From assembly GCA_964517875.1 (NCBI GenBank), contig CAZFEU010000002.1:1-64000 (forward strand): a DNA stretch of 64,000 bases. The letters run 5' to 3'. This document shows, piece by piece, positions 1-9,448 of this stretch (positions are counted from its first letter, which is position 1; every line of letters begins with the position of its first letter). The position numbers and the translations under genes were made by a program. The notes beneath the pieces are model-generated. The model was given only the letters and a program-made list of their open reading frames with translations, was not told where the DNA came from and did no database searches. Source of the DNA: JAJPXC01 sp964517875 (GTDB lineage: Bacteria; Bacteroidota; Bacteroidia; Bacteroidales; Muribaculaceae).

Positions 1-31
1 TTTGATAATCGGGAGATTATCGCTAACTTTG
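1..31 (+). promoter_or_regulatory. Bacteroidetes-type promoter with a palindromic spacer
   Basis: TTTG at 1-4 and TAACTTTG at 24-31 are separated by 19 bases, matching the Bacteroidetes -33/-7 consensus (TTTG, then TAnnTTTG). The spacer contains the inverted repeat GATAATC-GGGA-GATTATC (4-21), which could be an operator. The expected transcription start is near 38. No plus-strand protein gene follows before the convergent gene that ends at 360. The -33 box touches the window edge, so upstream context is unseen. Confidence 0.6.
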
Positions 32-37
32 CATTGA

Positions 38-172
38 GTCACTGTTGTCGGTTTGCTGCAATCAAGTTGCAGCGAGCTAAAGGTTGGCAAATGCGGCTTG
101 TAATGTGTTAAGTTGCAGAAGGTTAACAACTTACAAACAGAGAAAATGTACGAACCTTGTACGGTTTTAATT
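38..172 (+). ncRNA. candidate small structured RNA
   Basis: This is the region expected to be transcribed from the promoter at 1-31. It contains two perfect short stem-loops, GCTGCAA/TTGCAGC (55-73) and TAAGTTG/CAACTTA (109-133). A weak hairpin (AACC at 153-156, GGTT at 163-166) runs into TTTTAATTT and could be a terminator. Only tiny reading frames occur (for example 13 codons from 146). A small RNA or a remnant leader are both possible; this is inference from promoter plus structure only. The rest of 1-359 shows nothing beyond the direct repeat near 311-347. Confidence 0.3.
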
Positions 173-310
173 TATACTCTTTTGTAATTCAACTAGTTAA
201 CCACTTCTACATCGGCAAGTAGTCGCCTGGTCACCATGCTATCACGATAAAGCGTCAGTAGCGATGAGCATGACGGAGTAAGATTAGAGACATAACATGC
301 GCCAGAGGTC

Positions 311-347
311 GGCGTGGGGGGCAAGAGGACGGCGTGGGGGGGCAAGA
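311..347. repeat. short G-rich direct repeat
   Basis: Two tandem copies of a GGCGTG-G-run-CAAGA unit of about 20 bases lie between the promoter region and the stop codon of the HNH gene. The copies differ in the length of the G run. The function is unknown; it could be a slippage-prone tract. Confidence 0.6.
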
Positions 348-359
348 TGGCGCAATATG

Positions 360-1238
360 TCATTTCAGGATGTCAAACTGTCGCAGGATATCATGGGTCA
401 ATTTGGATAATGGTCTTTTATCCAGTTGTGTGGCATCAACATATGTGCCCCAGATAAGTTGATCGATGTATTCTGCGGTCTTTCCCTCCATCTGAAAGGA
501 TGTTATGAGTGGATCGTATAGCGAATGGTTGTATGCCTGAATTTTATCCAGCAGCTCCTTCACATAATCTGTGTGACCTTCGTACAATTCATTCAATGCG
601 AGGGTGTCAGCATTTTTTGGGGCATTGTTTAGCACCGCCACCGGATTGTCGGAGAATATGCCTCCATCTTTTAGTGTAACTTCAAAATACGGTTCTCCTA
701 CGCTCGCAAGATTTCCCACATATGGGTGGTAATCAAAAATTTCATCCTTTTTAGCATGATTGCATATTGGACAAGAGGGTATCAGATTGTAGAACGATAA
801 GGCCAAATGCTGGTAGTTTTTGTTGCTCTTCGGATAAAAATGGTCTATTTCGGGTTTCACCCTCACCACTTTACCAGTGTTCTGGTACACCTTCTCCACC
901 GTGAATGTGTATGTCCTATTGCAATAGGGGCACACTCTGATCTTTAATCGTTTTGTGAGCCAATGTGCTATATTCACAGTGCGCGCATTGTCAATGAAGC
1001 AATTATAGAAAAAATTGGCATATGCTTTGGGGAATATATCGCTCTTGATTTTGGGATGGTTTGGGCACGAGGCCAATTGCTCGGGGGGACACAGGATCAG
1101 AGCCCTCAATTCTTTATCAGTGACTTTGGCCAGTGGATGTAGCGACGACTTCGATGGAAGCTTATGCCTCCATGCATTTAGGAGGTTGAAATACTCCTCG
1201 GCAATAGCCTGCATATCACAACGTTCAATTCGTATCAT
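360..1238 (-). CDS. HNH nuclease of a Septu-like defence module (PtuB-like)
   Basis: A 292-residue protein with a zinc-binding HNH nuclease core. It has CPYC at 103-106, the IDHFYP motif (residues 131-136, metal-binding Asp-His), and PSCPICNHAK at about 154-163, which supplies the second CxxC and the final Asn/Lys. This four-Cys HNH architecture is the one found in PtuB of Septu and in the HNH partners of retron ATPases. The start codon lies inside the end of the upstream ATPase gene (14-base overlap), so the two are translationally coupled. No reverse transcriptase or retron RNA is present nearby, so Septu-like is the better label. The exact subtype cannot be fixed from sequence alone. The presumed role is cleavage of invading DNA (inference from the family). 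Confidence 0.8.
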   Translation of the reverse strand: MIRIERCDMQAIAEEYFNLLNAWRHKLPSKSSLHPLAKVTDKELRALILCPPEQLASCPNHPKIKSDIFPKAYANFFYNCFIDNARTVNIAHWLTKRLKIRVCPYCNRTYTFTVEKVYQNTGKVVRVKPEIDHFYPKSNKNYQHLALSFYNLIPSCPICNHAKKDEIFDYHPYVGNLASVGEPYFEVTLKDGGIFSDNPVAVLNNAPKNADTLALNELYEGHTDYVKELLDKIQAYNHSLYDPLITSFQMEGKTAEYIDQLIWGTYVDATQLDKRPLSKLTHDILRQFDILK

Positions 1239-3648
1239 TCTTATCCTCCGATCGATCTAATGGTTGTCCAAGCTGTGCCATCTTTTGCTCCAATAAGGCA
1301 TTTCTACACTCAAGTTCGTGTAATCGCTGCCCCAGTTGGTTCACCAGTTGCTCTAATGCATGATTTTGATAAGGAATTCTTTGGGAGTACAGTTTCAACA
1401 ACTGCGAACGCAACAGCGGCTCGCTCACTAAGTATATTTCCCTTTCAAGCAAGTATAATTCTTCTTGGGTCAATGTGCGCGACTCGTTAAGCAGGGCAAA
1501 CATTTCATTTATCTTCGTCTTAGCAAATTCTCCTATGGGCACGGTGTCAAGGAAGAAGCCGTTGCGAAGCAATGTATGCACATTGGCTCCAAAGGTATCC
1601 TCCTGCATGCTGTAGTCAGGACGGCCATCCCTGAGAAACAATACGTTGCACTTGGGTATATCCGACAAAATAAACGGCGAGTGAGTCACAAACAACAAGT
1701 TGATTGACAATGGTGTCGAAGGGCGTATCTGCCAAATTTGCGACAACAGATAGTGTACAAATCGACGTTGATATTCGGGATGGAAATAAAGCTCCACCTC
1801 CTCAAGTATCACATTCACATTGTGATACACGATTTTCAGCCCGCTCTCTCTCGATCGCAACAAGTTCTTAAGATGATAGACGATCGCACTGGCTGAATTC
1901 AGCAACTGTCGCTCGCCGGAGCTCATCCTTGATATCGAATAAAGTGACGACTGCCCTTGTCGGGAGAATAAAAATTCCCCTTTGAAGATTGGGGGCGGAA
2001 GTTGTGCCGCAAAATCCTGTTTTCCCCGTGCTATTTTATTATAGTAGTCCTCGCAATCCACATAGCTTGAAAATCCCAGTTGCGTTATCTGTGATTTATA
2101 TGACTCACTGTGCGTGTCAATTACATCGTAATATGATTGAGTCTTGAAATTCTCTAAGTAGTACAATGTCTGGCGCAGTTTTAGCGTAATGTGCGAGTGA
2201 GCCTTGTTGATATCCTCGACAAGATACTCAAACATCTTGTCCAAAGCTCTTTTTCTTGCGTCGTTATTAAAAAACAGCTGTGGTGTCTCGTATACGTGCA
2301 ATTCATTTGAAAAATAATCAGGATACGTCTCAAACACATGAATTGTCTTATATATCAAATAATTAATTGCATACTGCCAGGGAGCGCTCCCTTTTGGTGC
2401 CACAGTGCACCATGAAACTTGATAAGGCTTCATCGCAATCCATTTTTTCCACACTTCGTACACCAGCACTATCCGCTGGAGCTGGAGGAAAGTCATGCCC
2501 TGCAATCTCTTTTGTGCTTCTCGTATCTTGGGAAGCACACCCGCCGCCACGCTTCGTGGCCTCACCTTATTCACCATCAACTGAAAATAACGGTCCAGAT
2601 CCGTCATATCATCGCTTTGCCATATGTTGACACAACCCACAGATTTATGCCAGAGCGAGGTGTTAAATATATCATTGTCAAATGCTTCCCAAAACTCTCG
2701 ATTCCGTTTAAATACAATGTCGGTACTTAAATTGAGGCTTAGCTTGTCACGCTTCAGACTCCCGTTGAAATGAATGATACTGCGTGAGCCTTTTCCCTGA
2801 AAATACTCCGACAACGTTCTATTAAGCAGCTTTGACTCTCTGTCAAGGTTGAATGCAAAACCCTCGACATGCTCCGTAGGGCTGATGGCATATTTACCGC
2901 TGCCACAATCAAAAAATAGCTCACTGAGCCGTTGCAGCGACAGGCTGTGCTCCTTATTGATATTAATAATCCCCTTATCTCTCTGAGGTATCAGCACAAT
3001 GGGCGTCTGGTACCCGTCATTCTTGTGAAACAGAGCCGCAATCCACGCATCCTCCTCATCATTTTCGCCACTTTCACTCTTAAAATCCTCTGAATTATAT
3101 GCGTATAGCGAGAAATTGCTCACAAGTGTGTAAAACAGAAAATCTCTATGAAGCTGGAGTTCCTTCTTTTTTTCACTGTTGTGCATCTTCTTATGCATCG
3201 TGCACCCGAAGATTATCTCCTTGTCAACAGTTAAATACACCTTGTCACCTTCGCATGATATACAGCAAATTTTTTGGTCCATAGCATACCACAACCTCGC
3301 ATGAAGACCCATGATGAACCGTAGGGTATCATGATCCGACAAAAACCCGCTTAAGTATGCGAAATTGTTGAGTATCCGTATCATCAACTCCACGATAGAG
3401 CTCTTCCCGTCGCCATTCTTACCTACGACGCACGAAATGTTAATCGCCAAGTTCTCCCCACGACAATCATTGGTGAAAAAGAAATCACCGGGTATTCCAG
3501 GTGATTTCCTTACAATTTCTCCTGACGCTGACTGCGCATAGTTATTATTGAAAAAATATACCACATCGGGCTGTAATACCTTTCTCAAATTCTTAGAGCA
3601 GTCGTTCAGAATCTCTATTCCTATCAGAGTGAAAACGGGTGGATTCAT
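1225..3648 (-). CDS. SMC/ABC-type ATPase of a Septu-like defence module (PtuA-like)
   Basis: An 807-residue ATPase. The Walker A motif GKNGDGKSS is at 76-84, an ABC signature MSSGERQ at about 575-581, Walker B VILEEVELYFHP at about 613-624, and the H-loop THSPF at 655-659. The spacing between Walker A and the signature (about 490 residues) leaves a long insertion, as in overcoming-lysogenization-defect/PtuA-type ATPases, though this protein is longer than the PtuA proteins I know. The C-terminus (about 760-795) looks like a coiled coil and ends in a charged tail. It overlaps the HNH gene, so the pair forms an operon. PtuA-type ATPases are thought to sense nucleotide or phage state and hold the nuclease in check; that role is inferred here. 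Confidence 0.78.
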   Translation of the reverse strand: MNPPVFTLIGIEILNDCSKNLRKVLQPDVVYFFNNNYAQSASGEIVRKSPGIPGDFFFTNDCRGENLAINISCVVGKNGDGKSSIVELMIRILNNFAYLSGFLSDHDTLRFIMGLHARLWYAMDQKICCISCEGDKVYLTVDKEIIFGCTMHKKMHNSEKKKELQLHRDFLFYTLVSNFSLYAYNSEDFKSESGENDEEDAWIAALFHKNDGYQTPIVLIPQRDKGIININKEHSLSLQRLSELFFDCGSGKYAISPTEHVEGFAFNLDRESKLLNRTLSEYFQGKGSRSIIHFNGSLKRDKLSLNLSTDIVFKRNREFWEAFDNDIFNTSLWHKSVGCVNIWQSDDMTDLDRYFQLMVNKVRPRSVAAGVLPKIREAQKRLQGMTFLQLQRIVLVYEVWKKWIAMKPYQVSWCTVAPKGSAPWQYAINYLIYKTIHVFETYPDYFSNELHVYETPQLFFNNDARKRALDKMFEYLVEDINKAHSHITLKLRQTLYYLENFKTQSYYDVIDTHSESYKSQITQLGFSSYVDCEDYYNKIARGKQDFAAQLPPPIFKGEFLFSRQGQSSLYSISRMSSGERQLLNSASAIVYHLKNLLRSRESGLKIVYHNVNVILEEVELYFHPEYQRRFVHYLLSQIWQIRPSTPLSINLLFVTHSPFILSDIPKCNVLFLRDGRPDYSMQEDTFGANVHTLLRNGFFLDTVPIGEFAKTKINEMFALLNESRTLTQEELYLLEREIYLVSEPLLRSQLLKLYSQRIPYQNHALEQLVNQLGQRLHELECRNALLEQKMAQLGQPLDRSEDKNDTN

Positions 3649-3717
3649 TGGCAGTAAATTAAATGCGAATAACTAATATCTGATTGAGAATCATGCCGAA
3701 GCGGGACTAAGATACTC

Positions 3718-3897
3718 TCACAGGCGTTTCGACAGTGTGCGCACAAGTATTGTGATGACACATACCAATACGAACGACACCACAAATGTAATCAGCACAA
3801 CCAACAGGTTGCAATCATCGCCAAAGAGTGTCAACCTTATCAGCAACGTGATGATCGCAGCCACCACCATCGCACCGGGCACATCTACATTTTTCAT
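3718..3897 (-). CDS. 59-residue two-segment membrane protein upstream of the ATPase
   Basis: Reading the minus strand from ATG at 3897 to TGA at 3718-3720 gives an uninterrupted 59-residue protein starting MKNVDVPGAMVVAAIITLLI. It has two hydrophobic stretches (about 8-25 and 31-52), a short polar turn (FGDDCN) and a basic end (RTLSKRL), so a helical hairpin in the inner membrane is likely. It lies 69 bases upstream of the ATPase gene on the same strand and 128 bases after the fimbrial gene ending at 4026. I recognise no family. It could be a membrane accessory of the defence operon or an unrelated small protein. No consensus promoter is clear upstream. Confidence 0.55.
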   Translation of the reverse strand: MKNVDVPGAMVVAAIITLLIRLTLFGDDCNLLVVLITFVVSFVLVCVITILVRTLSKRL

Positions 3898-4025
3898 GCT
3901 ATGCCGTATCGATTATACACCATCAGCCCTTTTATCACACAGCGTTCACTCTACTGTCGTCGTTATTGTGCTACTATGCAGACTCGGCATTGCGCAAAGT
4001 TGGTGCAACCTTCTCCATTGCCCTG

Positions 4026-6596
4026 TCATCTTTTCGTGCAGCGGACGGGGAGGGCATCAACCATACTTTTCATGCCTTCTGAGTAATAAGGGGCTGTATA
4101 AGTTCCTGTATTTGTGGCAGAAGTAGGAAGCACGGTATGGGGACCTGTAACCCAAAGGAAAGGATTCTCGCCACGATACAAGTCAAATAATGTAGTATAT
4201 CTGTATGGGTCAGCCCGTAATCCTCCGGCAGGTATAGTCAATCCGTCCCAGGAGGAAATCATTGTCCATGATCCCGGAGGGGTCTCAGGCTGCTTTTCAT
4301 CCGGCGGTAACACCCATCCTTGTGGAGATGGATCCTGAGGATTCCAATTCGCTGCAGAGGTGCTGACAGGCCAAGCAGTTGTTCTACCAACTGTCTGACC
4401 TATATAATTCTTGTTAGCTAATGTCGTGGCAGTTGTACCGGCTGTATGATAAAACAGCTTATAAGGCCATTTTACAGCATTTGTTTGTGTTTCCCTAATG
4501 TCTTTAGTAGTAGTTTTACCGGGATGTCGATAAATGAGCATGCTGGCTGACTCTCCGGATGCGATTGTATGCCTGAGTTGCGTAAGTTCTTTGCCATTAA
4601 TGTCATATACTGAAGCCTTCCAATGCGGGAACGGATCTTTTCGGCCAAACTGATAGTAAAACCCGACCCCACCGGACTCCATAGCTCCGATGTTGCGGTC
4701 CATCGTAGATTGTCCGAGTTCGGCAGGATTATAGTTAGTGATCCACAGATGCCAGCTCCAGAGGTATTCGCGGTCTTCCACAGGCTTGCCATCCTCGCTT
4801 TTCTTGCGGATTCCCACTATGACATTTCCTTCCGCTCCCGTGGTCTTGAAGAAGATCTCACTACGGGTGGGATTTCTGTCATTAAAAGGATCTTTAAATG
4901 CCGCAGGGTCTAACACATCTTTAGTACCCCCTTTTATTAAAAATGTTTGTTTGAAAATGTTGAAGTCTGCCATCTTCACCGGCAGCCACATGGCGCCTGC
5001 GCTTTCGTAATAGTCGCCGTTGTTTGTGAGCATACCTAAATAGTCGCAGAAATTTATCAGTCTCTTCGGGCTGTCTTGCCAGATTACCTCTGCCACCCAT
5101 TCAGTGTCTGGCGTAATGGCAAATGGCCAAACCGGTTCGTGTTGTGAGTCAGTATATGTTGTAAAATACTCCCTACGTCTTTCCCAAGTTGAAGGATCCT
5201 GTGTAAGTTGTCCTGTAACATCATTGTTTACTTCTTTAAGCTCCTGCAAATAGATTTTAAAATATGCCTCCTCCCAATATGTATATGTTTTTTTACTTAT
5301 ATCAGGAGCACCGGGATAGAGCTCCGTAGCATAGTTATTGACAGGGCTTATCGGGAAGCGGTTTATGATGCGGGGATCGTTGGGGTTGACAATATAGGCA
5401 TTCCCTTCGCCATAACGTCTGTAAAGTTTTTTGACCGGACCATCATCAGTAGGAAAATTGCTGAAGGTAAAATCTATATCATAGAATTTACCGGGAATGA
5501 TGTTGTAATCGTTCACATCATTGGCGCCCACCATAAACTCTATGCGTCTGTATTTATTTTGCTGTGTCTCTTCTTTGTCGGAGCATACTATTTCGAGGAA
5601 GAGCGCATGCTCCGTAGCAAGAGGGCTCTTGAGATACGGATTTGTGTTTTGGTTGACACCTTGGGTGTTGCGTGGCAGATATACGTCAATCGTCGAGGGC
5701 TTGTCAGACATGTCTAAAGAGTAGCCAATTATTTCAGTCAATTTTTCCTTATCGGTCGTGATCGGGAATAGATTGAGATTGGCAGGATTTACCGGCGAGG
5801 GAAACCGATGCTCGTCGTCATTGTAGTTGTCTGATTCGTAAAGAATATCAGCGTATGGAATATCGGGCACATTACCCCAGTTAACTGCAAGGGTTTTGCG
5901 CTTTCTATCCCAGCTGTTGCCTCCGCCGGCATCTCCCTCTCCATCCGTTGTCTTCATAAGCTTGAAATACAGGTGGAGTTTAGCCACATTGGGGCGGAGA
6001 TGAACGCTGATGGACAGTGTGTTGTAGTCGACGTCAATTTTGCCGCTCATAGGCAGGTGTTTCTTATCGTCAATTATTACCCACACGTCATCGGCGTTTT
6101 TCATGGGCTTGTGGACATTCTTGACTTTCCTTACTGTTTCCGAATTTTCATCAGTAAAAAGAGTGGAGTCGCCGGTGTTGGCAACTACAACGGTGGTGAA
6201 TTTATTACCTGGTTTGGTCGGTATCAGAAAGGGAATAACGGGTTTTTCCCCTTGGCCGGAGTATTTCTGATAATATGGCATTCCCACTCTGTTGCCCGCA
6301 GAGTTATACTGCAGAATCCAGAAATCATGCAGTCGCGTCTCGTCTTCTGATATCCGGGGATCGGGGTCCTCCGGAGTGGGAGACCAATCGTCATCAGAAT
6401 CGCTGCGGGAAGCGGATCCAAGAGTGACTATGCCTTCCACCTCAAGAGACAGAGGCATCATAACTTCGCGTCCCGGATCATCAAATTCATCTACTGCAGG
6501 ACTGACCAATTCATCCGTGCATCCCGTTAAGACCAGTAACAGGAGTAAAATTCCTGTCGAATGGAAACGGATAATTCTTGTTGATATCTTGTGCAT
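4026..6596 (-). CDS. large fimbrillin-family lipoprotein, probable tip or accessory subunit (DUF4906-like)
   Basis: An 856-residue exported lipoprotein with lipobox LTGC (Cys26). The early part resembles DUF4906-type fimbrial subunits (LHDFWILQYN near 88-97, then beta-rich sequence including RPNVAKLHLYF). The C-terminal half after about residue 400 is a further beta-rich region with many aromatic residues, ending in VDALPVRCTKR. In Bacteroidales fimbrial loci the largest, distal gene usually encodes the tip or adhesin-like subunit; that role is inferred. It is the last gene of the operon, 42 bases after the preceding fimbrillin. The N-terminal region is Asp/Ser/Pro-rich (about 62-85). Confidence 0.65.
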   Translation of the reverse strand: MHKISTRIIRFHSTGILLLLLVLTGCTDELVSPAVDEFDDPGREVMMPLSLEVEGIVTLGSASRSDSDDDWSPTPEDPDPRISEDETRLHDFWILQYNSAGNRVGMPYYQKYSGQGEKPVIPFLIPTKPGNKFTTVVVANTGDSTLFTDENSETVRKVKNVHKPMKNADDVWVIIDDKKHLPMSGKIDVDYNTLSISVHLRPNVAKLHLYFKLMKTTDGEGDAGGGNSWDRKRKTLAVNWGNVPDIPYADILYESDNYNDDEHRFPSPVNPANLNLFPITTDKEKLTEIIGYSLDMSDKPSTIDVYLPRNTQGVNQNTNPYLKSPLATEHALFLEIVCSDKEETQQNKYRRIEFMVGANDVNDYNIIPGKFYDIDFTFSNFPTDDGPVKKLYRRYGEGNAYIVNPNDPRIINRFPISPVNNYATELYPGAPDISKKTYTYWEEAYFKIYLQELKEVNNDVTGQLTQDPSTWERRREYFTTYTDSQHEPVWPFAITPDTEWVAEVIWQDSPKRLINFCDYLGMLTNNGDYYESAGAMWLPVKMADFNIFKQTFLIKGGTKDVLDPAAFKDPFNDRNPTRSEIFFKTTGAEGNVIVGIRKKSEDGKPVEDREYLWSWHLWITNYNPAELGQSTMDRNIGAMESGGVGFYYQFGRKDPFPHWKASVYDINGKELTQLRHTIASGESASMLIYRHPGKTTTKDIRETQTNAVKWPYKLFYHTAGTTATTLANKNYIGQTVGRTTAWPVSTSAANWNPQDPSPQGWVLPPDEKQPETPPGSWTMISSWDGLTIPAGGLRADPYRYTTLFDLYRGENPFLWVTGPHTVLPTSATNTGTYTAPYYSEGMKSMVDALPVRCTKR

Positions 6597-6638
6597 TATG
6601 ATTGTGCTTTATAAGTTTGGAGTGTGGAAAAGAGCATA

Positions 6639-8051
6639 TTACTTCCACCAGACTGTTCCGTCAGGAGCGGTATTATTGGTGTTGGCACCCCATCCTCCTT
6701 CACCGATAGCCCCACCGCTACCCCACTGGCCGGTAGTGGTAGTAATCTCTACGCCGCCCCAGTCCACGACAATGGCGGCAGGGTTGTGGTCGTAGGGGTC
6801 ATGTACGCCTACGCCATTAGTATAATCCAGGACGTAGTGGTAGGTGTAACCCGGCACCCAGTCAACGTTTGCCGGGGCAGCAGCCCATCCGTAGTAGCGG
6901 AGTTCCTCGGTGTCGGGAATTTCATATGCAGTGGAGGTACCGTAGATGTTGCCATTCTTGTCGAGGCGCGTGACGACCTCACCGTCAGACCTGCGCACCG
7001 ACAGATATACAATGTGGTCCTGCGATTGAGGATCTTTGGAGGGGAAGACGCAATGATGGTCGCCGTCATGCTGAGTGATGCGAACGAGAGCGCTGAAATA
7101 CATGCCCTTTGGTGAGTCGGTACGGTCATTCTTGTAATCCCACATGGACTGTTTTTGGGGTATGACCATGGCTTGACCTCCTCCACCCAGAAGTGATACT
7201 GCGGTCTCTTTAGTATTGTGTTCGGAGGCGTTGATCCGCACCACTTTATCTTTCGGGGCAAAGACATAATCTACATATCCGCGGCGAGGATCGTCGTTGA
7301 TGAACCACTCGCCAATCGTATTTTCGTTTTCGCCCGGCTTCGCAATCTCGGTAGATAGGCCGAAGTCGGCCTCCACTACAATGCCGCCTATACGCCAGCC
7401 GGCTACCTCGATGTCGTAGAGCGTACTGCCACCCCACGCGCTGAGTTCGACGCCGCTTAGCTGATGTTCGAAATCAAGCTTCACGCCCGTGTATATGTTG
7501 GCGGTCTTATTGCCTTCGCCGATTGCTGTCACGAAATCTACCTGGTTGGCTATATCGGGGGCTACGCGGAATTTTGTCAAGCGGTAGTCGTAGGTTACCC
7601 CCGAGGCATCTTTCACTGTTGAATTTGAATAGACAAAACATTCATTGCCCACCCCGGCTTGCTGCATCATAATGGAGCGTGTGGGATGGAAAGCGAAAAA
7701 TTTCAGCCGGCCTTCCCTTTTTTCGGCGTTTCCGGGCCATCTGCACCCTTTCGACCGGAAAGCGCCGTCGGCCTGACGGGTTACGTTCTCGTCCTGAAAG
7801 AAAGGAGGAAGTACACTGCCATTGGCCACAATGCTGTCGGGGCAGAAGCCCGACACTGTAAAACCATCTTTGAGAATCCGTTCGGCTATATTATAAGCTC
7901 GCGACGAAATCTCAGGCATTGATGCCACAAAAGTGACTTCATCCCCCTCAACGAGCAGACCGTTATCATCCTCCGCACAGGATGACATCAGCAGTGGGAC
8001 CGATATAAGAGATGAAAGATATAATGCTAAAATATGATTGGTATGTTTCAT
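6639..8051 (-). CDS. minor fimbrillin lipoprotein (Mfa-like_1 family)
   Basis: A 470-residue lipoprotein from the ATG at 8051. This start is preferred over an in-frame upstream ATG at 8135 because it begins MKHTNHILALYLSSLISVPL and leads directly into lipobox LMSSC (Cys25); the longer start would place 28 non-signal residues first and overlap the upstream gene. The motif FEHQLSGVELSAWGG (194-208) is the conserved F-x-H-x-LS core of the fimbrillin family. Two immunoglobulin-like beta domains are expected. It is the third of three consecutive fimbrillin paralogues with 13-base spacing, probably a minor structural subunit. Confidence 0.8.
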   Translation of the reverse strand: MKHTNHILALYLSSLISVPLLMSSCAEDDNGLLVEGDEVTFVASMPEISSRAYNIAERILKDGFTVSGFCPDSIVANGSVLPPFFQDENVTRQADGAFRSKGCRWPGNAEKREGRLKFFAFHPTRSIMMQQAGVGNECFVYSNSTVKDASGVTYDYRLTKFRVAPDIANQVDFVTAIGEGNKTANIYTGVKLDFEHQLSGVELSAWGGSTLYDIEVAGWRIGGIVVEADFGLSTEIAKPGENENTIGEWFINDDPRRGYVDYVFAPKDKVVRINASEHNTKETAVSLLGGGGQAMVIPQKQSMWDYKNDRTDSPKGMYFSALVRITQHDGDHHCVFPSKDPQSQDHIVYLSVRRSDGEVVTRLDKNGNIYGTSTAYEIPDTEELRYYGWAAAPANVDWVPGYTYHYVLDYTNGVGVHDPYDHNPAAIVVDWGGVEITTTTGQWGSGGAIGEGGWGANTNNTAPDGTVWWK

Positions 8052-8064
8052 AGTTTTCAAATAT

Positions 8065-9435
8065 TTAAGACCCGGGCACTGTAAACTGGCTGCCGCCTCC
8101 GTCTCTCCACTTATCAACGGTGTAAGTAATGCCAACTCTGTCGCTGATTATGGGGTCGCCGGCACCAGGGGATGTAGTTGACACCTCTGGGTCAAGAAGC
8201 CCTACGCCATGTGAGTAGTTGAGCGTGTAGGTGTAGACGTACCCCGGCGCCCAATTGCCGGTAACAGGTATGGCGGCCCAGCCAAATTCCTTGACTTCCT
8301 CATCGTCAGCTATATCACGGCCGTGGGTGCAATCCTTGTCGGTGAAGTATGCATCACCACGTTTATACAGCTGACACCTTACAACGTTTGTCGCTTTTTT
8401 CACAGCCAAATACACCCTCGGAGTGGCAAGAGCGTCTTTCCCCTCCGTCAGATCCTTATAGGGGTATCGCTGCTTCTCCTTCGGATTTATTCCGGCAGTG
8501 AGTATTGCATCGGTTACACGCAACAGGACACTTAAATATAGACCTTTTTTTTCATTTTTGCTGTCGGCGGCATAGTCCCATGGAGTAGTATAATCACCCG
8601 GTATAAGCATAGCGGTGTTGGGGTTGTTGGTGTGTAGCCCTCCCATAATCGACACGGCACTACCTATTGTTGATGTAGTGCTTGAGCCACTCTTGAGCGA
8701 CACTATCGCATCATTCTCGCCGAATATGTACTCTACAGGCTTGTTATTTGTCCGATCTGACCAGAATCCATCGTTATCATCATTCTGGAAATAGAACGTA
8801 CCCTCCAGATTGGTACCTCCCACACGAACGCCTGCAATCTCGATGTCGCAGCTTTTGTGCTTACTCCAGGCCTTAACCTCGATGCGGCTTAGCTGATGCT
8901 TGAAGGTCAGGTCAACGCCTGTGAACTGGTTGACGGCCATCGAGCCTGTGTTGTAGGCGGTAATGAAGTCTACCTGTCGGTCGATAAGGGCGTCTACCTC
9001 GAAACCTGTCAGCTTATATGTAAGTTTCCCTCCACTGTAGCTGTTGAACAAATTCGCGTTGCTATGCACATCCAAGCTCGGATAGAAGGCGAAAAAAGCC
9101 ACCTTATGGTCTTCTTTGCCCACCTCAGGCCACAAGCAGCCGGACGATGTATATTTATCCTGACCGCTTACCTTATCTATTCGTTGATATGGTATTACCG
9201 GCTGCAGTGTACCATCAGATGCCATATCGACATCAAACCCCGTCACCTGGAAGTAGGTAAGGGCATCGGTGGTCATAATCTCCGTGCGACTGTCCGGAAG
9301 CTCGGAGAGCGACGTGCTGAATACGATCTGCCTGCTATCCGCATCGACACGTCCGGGCTCATCCCCCTGCGTGCACGATGTCAGAGCAAGAGATGCCACG
9401 ATAAACAGATATATCGATTTTATTGCAATATTCAT
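8065..9435 (-). CDS. minor fimbrillin lipoprotein (Mfa-like_1 family)
   Basis: A 456-residue lipoprotein starting at 9435 (MNIAIKSIYLFIVASLALTS, lipobox LTSC, Cys21); the in-frame ATG at 9504 would overlap the upstream gene and precede the signal peptide. FKHQLSRIEVKAW (178-190) is the family core. It is clearly paralogous to the next gene downstream: both have the phrases VDFITA/VDFVTA, TGVDLTF/TGVKLDF, EFGWAAIP/YYGWAAAP and PGYVYTYTLNY/PGYTYHYVLDY. This indicates tandem duplication. Spacing to both neighbours is 13 bases. Confidence 0.8.
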   Translation of the reverse strand: MNIAIKSIYLFIVASLALTSCTQGDEPGRVDADSRQIVFSTSLSELPDSRTEIMTTDALTYFQVTGFDVDMASDGTLQPVIPYQRIDKVSGQDKYTSSGCLWPEVGKEDHKVAFFAFYPSLDVHSNANLFNSYSGGKLTYKLTGFEVDALIDRQVDFITAYNTGSMAVNQFTGVDLTFKHQLSRIEVKAWSKHKSCDIEIAGVRVGGTNLEGTFYFQNDDNDGFWSDRTNNKPVEYIFGENDAIVSLKSGSSTTSTIGSAVSIMGGLHTNNPNTAMLIPGDYTTPWDYAADSKNEKKGLYLSVLLRVTDAILTAGINPKEKQRYPYKDLTEGKDALATPRVYLAVKKATNVVRCQLYKRGDAYFTDKDCTHGRDIADDEEVKEFGWAAIPVTGNWAPGYVYTYTLNYSHGVGLLDPEVSTTSPGAGDPIISDRVGITYTVDKWRDGGGSQFTVPGS

Positions 9436-9448
9436 ATATGGTGTATTT

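Noticed and set aside
360..3648. Retron with ATPase and HNH effector
   Set aside because: No reverse transcriptase gene or retron RNA structure within the window next to these genes.
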